This document shows, piece by piece, positions 1-7,226 of a DNA stretch of 38,409 nucleotides. Each line of letters starts with the position of its first letter. The stretch's first letter is position 1. The notes under the pieces are model-generated. The model was not told the DNA's origin. It was given only the letters and a program-made list of their open reading frames with translations, and ran no database searches. This DNA is from a virus: positions 1 through 38,409 of IMG/VR virus record IMGVR_UViG_3300003691_000028. One strand, written 5' to 3'. A program made the translations under genes and the position numbers.

Positions 1-318
1 GAATCGCTTGGTATAAACCCACATCATGGTCATAAAGCCCATACCATGTTAACCCCATTAATGAATTTATCTAAATCGGAAACAGTGCTATTGGCAAAAC
101 AATTGCCCGGATGCTGGGATGCTTTAGCATACACCCACACCAGCTATGACGGAAAATACCCACCCACGGATAAAAATCATGCAAATGTCCTCAGGGCAGA
201 GGGGTTTGAAAAAGCTGGCCTCCCAGACCCTTTAGTTTTAAGAGCTATGATGGAAGGGCTTATGTCTATTCCCATGACCCCCAATTATGATAGGTTTAGG
301 GTATCTATGGAGGTTTAA
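1..318 (+). CDS. queC: QueC-like 7-cyano-7-deazaguanine synthase, C-terminal part (5' end outside window)
   Basis: The frame is open from base 1, so this is the last ~105 residues of a longer protein. The stretch '[20 protein letters not shown]' matches the 'PLM-L-KaEt--LA' segment of QueC, and the tail '[14 protein letters not shown]' matches the QueC C-terminus. QueC converts 7-carboxy-7-deazaguanine to preQ0 with ATP and ammonia. In true QueC the segment between these blocks holds four zinc cysteines (TCY...CGxCxxC.LR). Here the aligned segment reads [19 protein letters not shown], so all four are replaced by S, T, N and N. Either the enzyme works without zinc or it is a relative such as the Gat-QueC amidotransferases of archaeosine synthesis; the missing N-terminus would decide. 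It is the first visible gene of a 7-deazaguanine DNA modification cluster. The family is secure, the exact activity is not. Confidence 0.85.
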   Translation, partial: ESLGINPHHGHKAHTMLTPLMNLSKSETVLLAKQLPGCWDALAYTHTSYDGKYPPTDKNHANVLRAEGFEKAGLPDPLVLRAMMEGLMSIPMTPNYDRFRVSMEV

Positions 319-319
319 T

Positions 320-718
320 ATGGACGTTTTTACTCATGGGGTTGCAGGAGCAGTCACCGGATCTGCTTTCGGGAGACCTGTGTTAGGTGCTTTTATTGCA
401 ATCTCTCCTGATATTGTTTTGATTGGGAAACGAAAACAATACCCAACTCGATCTTATTTATTTTTGCACAGTTTCTTTTTTATTATTTCAAGTTGGTTTA
501 TTGTAAATATTTATGATAAAGATTTAGGCTTGTTATTTTTTTATTGCCTACTATCCCATTTAATTCTGGACTTGTTAACACATGGAAAAACTTGGGCTCC
601 TTGCGTATATTGGCCAATGAAATTAAGGCCAATATACTGGCGGGAGTGGGAATTTTTTAACCTTCCTTGGTTTTATGGCCTTGGTTTAACCTCAATATGG
701 TGTGGATTATGGTTGTAA
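320..718 (+). CDS. Small membrane protein of the DUF457/YdjM-like metal-dependent hydrolase family
   Basis: 132 residues starting at the ATG behind GGAGGT, two bases after the QueC-like stop. The pattern fits the membrane-bound hydrolase-like family (DUF457, E. coli YdjM/YbcI). It has H6 in 'FTHG', D31 in 'SPD', H50, and H80-D84-H88 in 'LSHLILDLLTHG', all possible metal ligands set among hydrophobic segments at about 10-30, 48-64, 68-86 and 115-132. It therefore probably sits in the host inner membrane. No substrate is known for the family. Its place between queC and queF-like genes is unexpected for a membrane protein, and its stop overlaps the next gene. A role in the modification pathway is only inferred from position. 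Confidence 0.6.
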   Translation: MDVFTHGVAGAVTGSAFGRPVLGAFIAISPDIVLIGKRKQYPTRSYLFLHSFFFIISSWFIVNIYDKDLGLLFFYCLLSHLILDLLTHGKTWAPCVYWPMKLRPIYWREWEFFNLPWFYGLGLTSIWCGLWL

Positions 719-984
719 CAATTAGACACTGGGTGCCTATAATCACATTCTGCCCCCATAATAACCTCCCTGATTTTATTTACATATCACTCATATATAA
801 AGACAAATTCCGGGAGCTTTATAGCATCAGAAAACGAATTCGTTCCTTAATTTCAGGAAGAAAACTTTTCATGGAGGATATTGCCAAAGAGGTAAGTAGT
901 GAATTCACAGGTGCTGATTCTGTTGAAGTTCGTTTATTATTTAATAGACATATTGTTAAAATACAAAGGGGGAATGATGTATAA
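709..984 (+). CDS. queF-L: QueF-like (QueF-L type) preQ0-modifying enzyme, single short T-fold domain
   Basis: 91 residues from the ATG that overlaps the upstream stop. Upstream in-frame starts at 667 and 697 exist but lie inside the previous gene. The sequence aligns with the unimodular QueF core. 'TFCPHNNLPDF' corresponds to the QueF 'CPvTGqPDf' box, with C15 (thioimide nucleophile) and D22 seven residues apart as in Bacillus QueF. 'FMED' with E56 corresponds to 'FHE', and 'FNRHIVKI' to the final beta strand. The NADPH motif E-(S/L)-K-(S/A)-h-K reads ELYSIR, so both lysines are lost. In crenarchaeal QueF-L, which lacks this motif, the enzyme adds ammonia to the preQ0 nitrile to give archaeosine rather than reducing it. 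I infer the same amidine-forming role here. The QueD start lies inside its last codons. Confidence 0.75.
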   Translation: MVVTIRHWVPIITFCPHNNLPDFIYISLIYKDKFRELYSIRKRIRSLISGRKLFMEDIAKEVSSEFTGADSVEVRLLFNRHIVKIQRGNDV

Positions 985-1426
985 AGTCCATAGATATCAC
1001 GATATTTGTGCGGGTCATAGAGTGGTTGGTCATGAAGGTAAGTGCCGACACCTCCACGGGCACAACTACAGAGTTCATTTCACATGCCAAGCGGATCAAT
1101 TGGATAACGTTGGTCGTGTTATTGATTTTAGTGTGGTTAAAGAAAAGCTGTGTATGTGGCTTGAGGATAATTGGGACCATAAGTTTCTTCACTGGGAAAA
1201 AGACCCTGTTATTAACGCTATAAAACGAGATTTTTCACATAGCTTATTTTATAGCACAATTGAAGATTCGTTAATAAAGCTACCTTTCAATCCAACAGCG
1301 GAAAATATGGCTGAATATCTAGTTGAGACGATTGGCCCTAGTCAATTGAAAGGTACTGGTGTAAAATTAACTGAAGTTAGAATTGAAGAAACTGCCAAAT
1401 GCAGTGCTTCTTATTCCGGAGTATGA
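977..1426 (+). CDS. queD: QueD, 6-carboxy-5,6,7,8-tetrahydropterin synthase
   Basis: 149 residues. The ATG at 977 is favoured over the adjacent ATG at 974 because the GGGGGA Shine-Dalgarno has better spacing. Family marks are clear: H14 ('AGH') plus H27 and H29 ('HLHGHNY') bind zinc, C23 is the catalytic cysteine, 'WDHKFLHW' holds the Asp/His pair, 'PTAENMAEYL' is the helix motif, and 'VRIEETAKCSASY' carries the pterin-anchoring Glu. The protein is somewhat longer than E. coli QueD (about 120 residues) because of an insertion around 75-95 after the DH motif. It converts dihydroneopterin triphosphate, made by FolE next door, to 6-carboxytetrahydropterin, the second step towards preQ0. It overlaps queF-L by 8 bases, so the two are probably translationally coupled. 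Confidence 0.93.
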   Translation: MYKVHRYHDICAGHRVVGHEGKCRHLHGHNYRVHFTCQADQLDNVGRVIDFSVVKEKLCMWLEDNWDHKFLHWEKDPVINAIKRDFSHSLFYSTIEDSLIKLPFNPTAENMAEYLVETIGPSQLKGTGVKLTEVRIEETAKCSASYSGV

Positions 1427-1427
1427 A

Positions 1428-2324
1428 ATGAAAGTTATTTTAAATCACAACAACATTGAACTCTTATGTACAAGAATGAATATTCAGCTCAAGAATATAG
1501 CAAAAGTCGGGAAATTTTATAAATGTTTCCCGATTCCAAGAGGGGGGGTTCCAGCAGCTTATGCCCTATCAGGATATTACAATATTGAAATGGTAGATAG
1601 CCCGCTCGATGCTGATTTCTTTTTTGATGATATTATTGACAGTGGAGCTACGATGGAAAAGTGGTGTGATGCTTATCCTGGAAAACCCTTTTTAGCATTG
1701 ATTGATAAAACAGACCCAGAATGTTATTATTTCAATAAGTGGGTTGTGTTCCCTTGGGAGGGTACAGCAGAGTCAGGCATTGAAGAAAACATTACAAGGA
1801 TTCTCCAATGGATTGGAGAGGATGTTGATCGTGGTGGGTTGAGAGAAACACCAGCTAGGGTATCAAAAGCCCTTGGTGAATGGTTCAGCGGATACGGAAA
1901 AGACCCCAAAGAAGTATTGAAAGTATTCACAGATGGGGCGGAAGGCTATGATCAAATGATTGTGGTTAAGGACATCCCTATTTATAGCAAGTGCGAGCAC
2001 CATATGGCGGATATTTTTGGAACTGCTACAATTGCCTATATCCCGGATGGAAAAATTGTAGGGTTGTCTAAACTGTCACGTCTCGTTGATATGTTTGCCC
2101 GTAGATTACAAGTTCAGGAACGGCTCACGCAACAAATAGCAACAGCATTAAACGATAATCTCAATCCTTTAGGGGTTGGTGTGATAATCAACGCTCGCCA
2201 TATGTGCATGGAGAGTAGGGGGATTTGTCAACAAGGGCATTCAACAATGACTACAGCTTTAAAAGGGGTATTCTTAACGGACACCGATGCACGAGCAGAA
2301 TTTATATCTTTGGCTGGTCGTTGA
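1428..2324 (+). CDS. folE: Phosphoribosyltransferase-GTP cyclohydrolase I (FolE) fusion
   Basis: 298 residues from the ATG behind CCGGAG, one base after the queD stop. Residues 1-110 form a small phosphoribosyltransferase-like domain: 'PIPRGGVPAAYAL' (35-47) and the PRPP loop 'FFDDIIDSGAT' (65-75). Residues ~115-298 are a complete GTP cyclohydrolase I, with 'CEHH' (C189, H192) and C260 in 'MCMESRG' as zinc ligands, the 'QVQERLTQQIA' helix and 'CQQGHSTMTT'. FolE turns GTP into dihydroneopterin triphosphate, the entry step of 7-deazaguanine synthesis. What the N-terminal domain does is open. It could channel or salvage a base or nucleotide, or regulate the enzyme. Its sequence is short for a full phosphoribosyltransferase but the PRPP motif is intact. 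Confidence 0.92.
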   Translation: MKVILNHNNIELLCTRMNIQLKNIAKVGKFYKCFPIPRGGVPAAYALSGYYNIEMVDSPLDADFFFDDIIDSGATMEKWCDAYPGKPFLALIDKTDPECYYFNKWVVFPWEGTAESGIEENITRILQWIGEDVDRGGLRETPARVSKALGEWFSGYGKDPKEVLKVFTDGAEGYDQMIVVKDIPIYSKCEHHMADIFGTATIAYIPDGKIVGLSKLSRLVDMFARRLQVQERLTQQIATALNDNLNPLGVGVIINARHMCMESRGICQQGHSTMTTALKGVFLTDTDARAEFISLAGR

Positions 2325-3242
2325 ATGAACATTTACATGGCAGCAGTGCATTCTAACGGGTATAAGCACACCAATCGCTATGCTAAGTTAAATGAAGTTG
2401 AAAAGGCTGCTGTCCATAATTTACCACATTTATTAGAGTCCTATCACTACATTCATAAACCCGCTTTTGTACAGGCAATACGACAAAATGAAGACAAGAT
2501 TTTTTTAGATTCCGGAGCGTTTTCAGCTTATACATTAGGCGTAGACTTAAACCTAGAGGATTATTGTACTTATATTAAAACAAATGAAGACATAATCCTC
2601 AAAGAAGATGGCATATTGATGGCGTCGGTTCTTGACGGTATTGGAGACCCATTAATAACATATCAAAATCAACTTGCAATGGAAGGGTATGGTGTGAAAC
2701 CTTTACCGTGTTTTCATGCAGGAGAGGACGAAAAATATCTAGAATGGTATGTGCAAAATTATGAATATATTACTTTGGGCGGTATGGTTGGGTCGAGCAG
2801 TAAACAATTGATAATTTGGCTTGACAGAATGTGGGATAAGTATCTAACTGATGGTAGCGGAAATCCAAGACTCAAAGTTCATGGTTTTGGTATTACAGCC
2901 ATTCCAATCATGGAGCGGTATCCGTGGTGGAGTTGTGACTCATCATCGTGGATTCAAAGTGCTGCATTTGGATCAGTAATTACCCCTCAATATGGCCCAC
3001 TTTCAGTTTCTGATAAATCACCTTCACGCCATGTAGCAGGGCAGCATGTTGAAACCTTTACTGAGATAGAAAATAAAAAAATACATGAACTTTTTCATTC
3101 CCAAGGATACGATTATACAAGGCTCTCCACTGTTTACGAGTCACGTGCTGTGTATAATCTATGGGCTTTTGGGGAGATTAATAAGCAGATGGATCTTTGT
3201 AATGTTCAGGATTTTCAGTCTGCACAACCGGAGTTGTTTTAA
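2325..3242 (+). CDS. dpdA: DpdA, DNA-guanine transglycosylase (TGT family)
   Basis: 305 residues starting directly after the folE stop. It belongs to the TGT superfamily in its phage DpdA form. 'FLDSGAFSAYT' (60-70, D62) matches the substrate-binding Asp box of TGT (TDSGGFQ). 'LDGIGD' and 'CFHAGE' follow, 'YITLGGMVG' corresponds to the TGT Gly-rich base-recognition loop, and D205 in 'WWSCDSSSW' sits where the TGT nucleophilic Asp lies. The C-terminal CxCxxC zinc site of tRNA enzymes is absent and the protein is short (TGT ~375). DpdA swaps guanine in DNA for a 7-deazaguanine base such as preQ0, giving restriction-resistant phage DNA. Neighbouring genes supply the base. The stop overlaps the clamp start (TAATG). 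Confidence 0.9.
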   Translation: MNIYMAAVHSNGYKHTNRYAKLNEVEKAAVHNLPHLLESYHYIHKPAFVQAIRQNEDKIFLDSGAFSAYTLGVDLNLEDYCTYIKTNEDIILKEDGILMASVLDGIGDPLITYQNQLAMEGYGVKPLPCFHAGEDEKYLEWYVQNYEYITLGGMVGSSSKQLIIWLDRMWDKYLTDGSGNPRLKVHGFGITAIPIMERYPWWSCDSSSWIQSAAFGSVITPQYGPLSVSDKSPSRHVAGQHVETFTEIENKKIHELFHSQGYDYTRLSTVYESRAVYNLWAFGEINKQMDLCNVQDFQSAQPELF

Positions 3243-4195
3243 TGTTGGATGAATTAAAATTTGTTCAAGGTGCCGTGTCCAAGAAAAACTTTCTACCTGC
3301 TTTGACCCATTTTAGAATTGAGGCTGGTAATATTCGGAGTTTCAACGGAACACTTGCACTTAGTTCGCCAATCAAATTAGACATTGATTGCACCCCAAAA
3401 GCTGACCCATTTATAAAAGCTATTCAAAAATGTACCGAAACTGTATCCATGAGCTTAACAAAAGCCGGGCGGTTGCGTATTCAATCTGGGACGTTTAAAG
3501 TTTTCATCAACTGCACAGAGGAAGAAACCCACCACGTTGAACCAGAAGGCGAGTTACATGATATTGACGGTGAAGTATTTTTAAAAGCAATCAAGACAAT
3601 TGCCCCCTTCATTGGAATCGACGCTTCCCGACCTTGGTCCAATGGTATATTATTAAAAGGTCAAAGCGCATACGCAACTAATAATGTATCGCTGGTTGAA
3701 TATTGGGTTGGAAATAGTTTTCCTGTCATCTGTAACATTCCAAAATCTGCAATAGTTGAAATAATACGAATTAACAAACCGCCAACAAAAGTCCAAATTT
3801 CAAACAAAAGCATATCTTTCCTATATGAGGATGATAAATGGATAAGGACATCACTTTTGGATATTTGTTGGCCGGATTTAGATAAGATTTTAAACACACC
3901 CTCCAACCCAGTGCCAATAGATGAACGCATTTTCGAAGGGCTGGAGAGTATAAAACCTTTCGTGGATAAATTAGGCAGAGTTTATATTCAAAATGAAACT
4001 ATTTGTACTAGCATTATTGAAGGTGAAGGTGCGACTTACGAAATACCCGATTTTAAAAGCGAAGGTGCATATCAATTAGGTATCCTGAACCTCCTCAAAA
4101 ATACTGCCACAAAAATTGATTTTTCAACCTATCCAAAACCCTGTTTATTTTTCGGTGAACGATTGAGGGGCGCAATTATAGGTATGCGTACATGA
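3242..4195 (+). CDS. DNA polymerase sliding clamp, beta-clamp-like
   Basis: 317 residues. The N-terminus 'LKFVQGAVSKKNFLPALTHFRIEAGNIRSFNGTLAL' (written in pieces: LKFVQGAVSKKNF, LPALTHFRIE, IRSFNGTLAL) has the DnaN pattern of 'v..av..knt.PiL....i...g.i...DgtlaI'. Beta-rich repeats follow, and the C-terminus 'CLFFGERLRGAIIGMRT' resembles the end of DnaN, where the last strand reports on the third domain. It is shorter than bacterial DnaN (about 366). The role is to tether the polymerase encoded by the next gene, whose ATG overlaps the stop (ATGA), fitting a co-expressed replisome pair. No catalytic motifs are expected in this family, so the call rests on overall pattern and context. Confidence 0.7.
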   Translation: MLDELKFVQGAVSKKNFLPALTHFRIEAGNIRSFNGTLALSSPIKLDIDCTPKADPFIKAIQKCTETVSMSLTKAGRLRIQSGTFKVFINCTEEETHHVEPEGELHDIDGEVFLKAIKTIAPFIGIDASRPWSNGILLKGQSAYATNNVSLVEYWVGNSFPVICNIPKSAIVEIIRINKPPTKVQISNKSISFLYEDDKWIRTSLLDICWPDLDKILNTPSNPVPIDERIFEGLESIKPFVDKLGRVYIQNETICTSIIEGEGATYEIPDFKSEGAYQLGILNLLKNTATKIDFSTYPKPCLFFGERLRGAIIGMRT

Positions 4196-6366
4196 GGTCG
4201 GACGCTGTTGGGATGTTTTGGGAGGAAGTTGATTATAAAACAGATAAAAAACAGACATTGTTAATTGAAGAAGGTTGGACTGAAGTAATCTCAGGTTTCT
4301 GGGCCGAACAATATTTATTGGATAATGGTGCAGATGTCCGTGAAGTATCCAGCACATTGGATAATGCCTATTTAACTGCCCGTGCAAGCAAGACAGGTGC
4401 AAAAAGAACCCCACCTGAACCTGTATGGCTACATCCGGATTATCTTCCGGGCTTGGACGAAGCTAGAGCCTTTAACGTCCCGTTATTTTCAGAAGAAGAA
4501 CTCCTCCAAGCAGCAGTTGAGGTTTTTACAAAAGGGGTTCGCCACAAACTTATTTTCGACATTGAGTGTTATGGTAATTATTTCCTAATTGCCTTTATTT
4601 CACTAGACCTCGGCAAAGTTGTTTATTTGGAACTCAGTGATGATTCTGAGTTAGATTGTGGGAAACTAAAATGGATATTTGAGAATTTTTGTGTCATAGG
4701 TTTTAACTCAAATAACTACGATATCTGGATAGCTTCAATGGCTGTCCATGGGTGCTCCACAGCAGCTATGAAATCTGTCACAGCTGGTATTATTGAATAT
4801 GGAGAAAAGGGGTGGCATTTATTAAGAAGGCACAAGGTAAAGAAATTAAAAACTGACCACATTGATTTGATAGAAGTGGCTCCGTTATTTGCTTCCCTCA
4901 AAATTTATGGTGGGCGTATGCACACCAAGCAAATGCAGGACCTACCTTTCCCGCCCGGAACTGTTTTATCAGAACCCCAGAGAGCAATTATAAAATGGTA
5001 CTGTGTAAAAGATCTGAGGGTTACATTAGAGCTATACCGGAAAGTAATTAAAGAAATTGTATTGCGGGAAGAGATGGGTCATCAATACGGGGTTGATTTA
5101 CGTTCAAAATCAGATGCTCAAATTGCAGAGGTTGTCATCGGGCAAGAGGTTGAAAAACTAAACGGATACAGACCTTTCAAGCCAGAAATAGAACCTGGCA
5201 CATGCTATTATTATCAAGTACCTGAGTTCATTAATTTCCAAACCCCTCTAATGAACAATCTTGTCAACATAATCAAGAAGACGCCATTTGTGGTGTCTGA
5301 GTTTGGAAATGTTGGCTTGCCACAAGAGCTTAAATCCCAAGTTATTAGAATAAACCAAACTGACTACAAATTGGGGATTGGAGGGCTGCATAGCGTCGAT
5401 AAAAATATGTCTCATTATGCAGATAAGAACACTATTTTAAAAGACGTAGATGCGACTTCCTACTATCCTTTTATAATTCTACTCTTAGGACTATACCCTA
5501 AACACCTTGGCCCTAATTTCCTTACTGTTTTTCGTACCCTAGTTGAAAGACGTGTCAGGGCAAAGGTGGCAAAAAATAAAACAGCAGCAGATACAATTAA
5601 AATTGTGGTCAACGGATCGTTTGGTAAATTGGGCAGCGTGTTTTCTATTTTATATGCACCTGATTTGTTAATCCAAGTGACAATTACGGGCCAACTTTCT
5701 TTACTGCTTCTTATTGAATCGTTGGAACTTGCTAATATACCTGTCGTCAGTGCCAATACAGATGGAATTGTTATCAAATGTCCCAAACATCTTGAATCAA
5801 CTATGGATGTAATTATTAAGCAATGGGAGATCAATACAGGGTTTTCAACAGAGGAAAGTTTATATGCAGCATTGTTCAGCAGGGATGTTAATAACTACCT
5901 CGCTATAAAAGATCCTAGTTGCTGGAAGGAGGGGGATACCACGGATGATAAGGTGAAAACAAAGGGTATTTTTGCAAAGCCCGGACTATCCAAAAACCCA
6001 CAAAATGAAATCTGTATTGTTGCCATCAAGGAACTTTTAATTAATGGTATTGCAATAGAAGAGACAATTCGAAATTGTAAAGACATTACAAAATTTGTCA
6101 ATGTACGAACAGTAAAAGGTGGGGCGGTTAAATTGCATAATAATGAAGGGACGAACGGGCTCTTTCTAGGTAAGGCAATTAGATGGTATTATGCTAAAAA
6201 CATCGCTGGTGAAATTGTTTATGCTACAACAGGTAATAAGGTTCCCAAAACTGAAGGGGCCCAACCTCTCATGGATCTTCCAGGCACATTCCCACAAGAC
6301 GTTGATTATAATTGGTATGAAAAAGAAAGCTTCAAAATATTAAAACAAATCAGTTATTCTAATTAA
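4192..6366 (+). CDS. Family B-type DNA polymerase with 3'-5' exonuclease
   Basis: 724 residues. The exonuclease domain shows Exo I 'IFDIECYGNYF' (D123, E125), Exo II 'GFNSNNYDIWI' (D177) and Exo III 'YCVKDLRVTLELY' (Y270, D274), a DEDDy set for proofreading. The polymerase domain shows motif A 'DVDATSYYPF' (D418), motif B 'KIVVNGSFGKLGS' (~470-482) and motif C 'SANTDGIVIK' (D524). In motif C the usual DTDS is NTDG: the first Asp is Asn and the second, catalytic, Asp is kept. Residues 1-110 have no recognisable motif. The protein is compact for family B, with short palm and thumb segments. It replicates the phage genome, probably with the clamp encoded just upstream. The ATG at 4192 overlaps the clamp stop; a second ATG at 4213 is possible. 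Confidence 0.9.
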   Translation: MRSDAVGMFWEEVDYKTDKKQTLLIEEGWTEVISGFWAEQYLLDNGADVREVSSTLDNAYLTARASKTGAKRTPPEPVWLHPDYLPGLDEARAFNVPLFSEEELLQAAVEVFTKGVRHKLIFDIECYGNYFLIAFISLDLGKVVYLELSDDSELDCGKLKWIFENFCVIGFNSNNYDIWIASMAVHGCSTAAMKSVTAGIIEYGEKGWHLLRRHKVKKLKTDHIDLIEVAPLFASLKIYGGRMHTKQMQDLPFPPGTVLSEPQRAIIKWYCVKDLRVTLELYRKVIKEIVLREEMGHQYGVDLRSKSDAQIAEVVIGQEVEKLNGYRPFKPEIEPGTCYYYQVPEFINFQTPLMNNLVNIIKKTPFVVSEFGNVGLPQELKSQVIRINQTDYKLGIGGLHSVDKNMSHYADKNTILKDVDATSYYPFIILLLGLYPKHLGPNFLTVFRTLVERRVRAKVAKNKTAADTIKIVVNGSFGKLGSVFSILYAPDLLIQVTITGQLSLLLLIESLELANIPVVSANTDGIVIKCPKHLESTMDVIIKQWEINTGFSTEESLYAALFSRDVNNYLAIKDPSCWKEGDTTDDKVKTKGIFAKPGLSKNPQNEICIVAIKELLINGIAIEETIRNCKDITKFVNVRTVKGGAVKLHNNEGTNGLFLGKAIRWYYAKNIAGEIVYATTGNKVPKTEGAQPLMDLPGTFPQDVDYNWYEKESFKILKQISYSN

Positions 6367-6454
6367 GTGGATTTATTTCTGTTATTTATTTGCAAAGCGG
6401 ATGCTTCTAGTTTATTATTACCTTACTAACTTAATAAACACCAAGGAAAAGAAG

Positions 6455-6787
6455 ATGAAGATTACAACAGAATTTAAAACAGAATTTGTAGAAACATTCA
6501 TTGCCCTCGCAGCTCCAAAATTAGAAAAAGAGATTGAGCCCAGAAATTGGTTTTTGATAGCAGCAGCATTGGGAAAAATGTCCCAAGCTGAGAATAAAGG
6601 ACTATGCAGAAGAGAGCAGCGATTAGAGCTGAGAAAGGTATGCACAGCAAACCTTGAAGATAAAAACATAATAGCCTTCGTTGAAAGCTCATTTGTAAAT
6701 CTAAGCCATGAGTTTGACAGAGTTACTGGAAGTGACACGATGGAAGAGTTGATGTTCTGGATCAAACAAAAAGCAATTAAGGCATGA
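6455..6787 (+). CDS. Hypothetical protein, 110 residues
   Basis: Not recognised. The ATG at 6455 is chosen over the ATG at 6401 because it follows a GGAAAAGAAG leader that recurs before other small genes nearby. The product is mostly helical and charged, with 'EIEPRNWFLIAAALGKMSQ' as the most hydrophobic helix. It has two cysteines, no membrane segment and no signal peptide. It follows the polymerase after an 88-base gap and its stop overlaps the next small gene (ATGA). It could be a small replication or host-takeover factor, but nothing in the sequence shows this. Confidence 0.65.
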   Translation: MKITTEFKTEFVETFIALAAPKLEKEIEPRNWFLIAAALGKMSQAENKGLCRREQRLELRKVCTANLEDKNIIAFVESSFVNLSHEFDRVTGSDTMEELMFWIKQKAIKA

Positions 6788-6927
6788 AAAAAGCAAAGAA
6801 AGCGAGGAAAACAGCTGCTCAATTATCAATCCCAGATCCAGAGGACATAGAGATATTTGCAGGCAAATATCCTGAATATGTTATGGGGTGGAACAAAGTA
6901 AAACACAAACAAAGCGCACAAAAGTGA
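6784..6927 (+). CDS. Small hypothetical protein, 47 residues
   Basis: A short open frame that starts on the ATGA overlapping the stop of the preceding gene. The N-terminus is very basic (MKKAKKARK). The acidic middle 'PDPEDIEIFAG' and 'YPEYVMGWNKVKHK' follow. The start overlap is the usual coupling geometry of this operon, which is the main reason to accept it as a gene. No family recognised. Confidence 0.5.
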   Translation: MKKAKKARKTAAQLSIPDPEDIEIFAGKYPEYVMGWNKVKHKQSAQK

Positions 6928-6936
6928 AAATAATGT

Positions 6937-6964
6937 TTTACTTCTCTTCTAAAAGGATTATAAT
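6937..6964 (+). promoter_or_regulatory. Sigma70-like promoter for the small-gene cluster
   Basis: A perfect TATAAT (6959-6964) stands 16 bases after TTTACT (6937-6942), in a 77-base gap without a gene. The next gene begins about 40 bases downstream of the -10 box. This would drive the four small genes at 7005-7945 from the host RNA polymerase. It is predicted from sequence alone. Confidence 0.55.
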
Positions 6965-7004
6965 AGATGTAAGTTAGATAAATAGACAAAAAAGGGAAAA
7001 GAAG

Positions 7005-7214
7005 ATGTCAAAGTCACTACAAGAAATCATTGCTTCAAGCCTAACTCGCTGTCAAATTAACAAATATAGAAAGGATGGATATGTTTATGTGATTGCGGGT
7101 ATTTCCGGTGATAAAGTAGTTGACCTTCGTTATGCTAAAACTTTGGAAGAGGCTGCTGAACTGGAAAATCTTGTTTCTGGGTCTGCTTCAACCATGCGGT
7201 TATCCTATCTTTAA
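7005..7214 (+). CDS. Small hypothetical protein, 69 residues
   Basis: Not recognised. It is the first gene behind the predicted promoter, with the leader GGGAAAAGAAG directly before the ATG. The sequence 'YKDGYVYVIAGISGDKVVDLRYAKTLEEAAELENLV' (in pieces: DGYVYVIAGISG, KVVDLRYAKTLEEA) suggests two or three short beta strands followed by a helix, a small alpha/beta fold. It has one cysteine and no membrane segment. The position suggests an early accessory factor; function unknown. Confidence 0.6.
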   Translation: MSKSLQEIIASSLTRCQINKYRKDGYVYVIAGISGDKVVDLRYAKTLEEAAELENLVSGSASTMRLSYL

Positions 7215-7226
7215 GGGGGAAAGAAG

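Noticed and set aside
1008-1223. A hydrophobic 71-residue plus-strand frame within queD
   Set aside because: It overlaps the well-supported queD in another frame and has no start signal.
5463-5834. A 123-codon minus-strand frame inside the DNA polymerase gene
   Set aside because: Antisense to polymerase motifs A-C; no supporting signals.
6418-6822. A 134-codon minus-strand frame with hydrophobic parts, a holin-like look
   Set aside because: It is antisense to the small gene at 6455-6787, has no ribosome binding site and stands alone on that strand.
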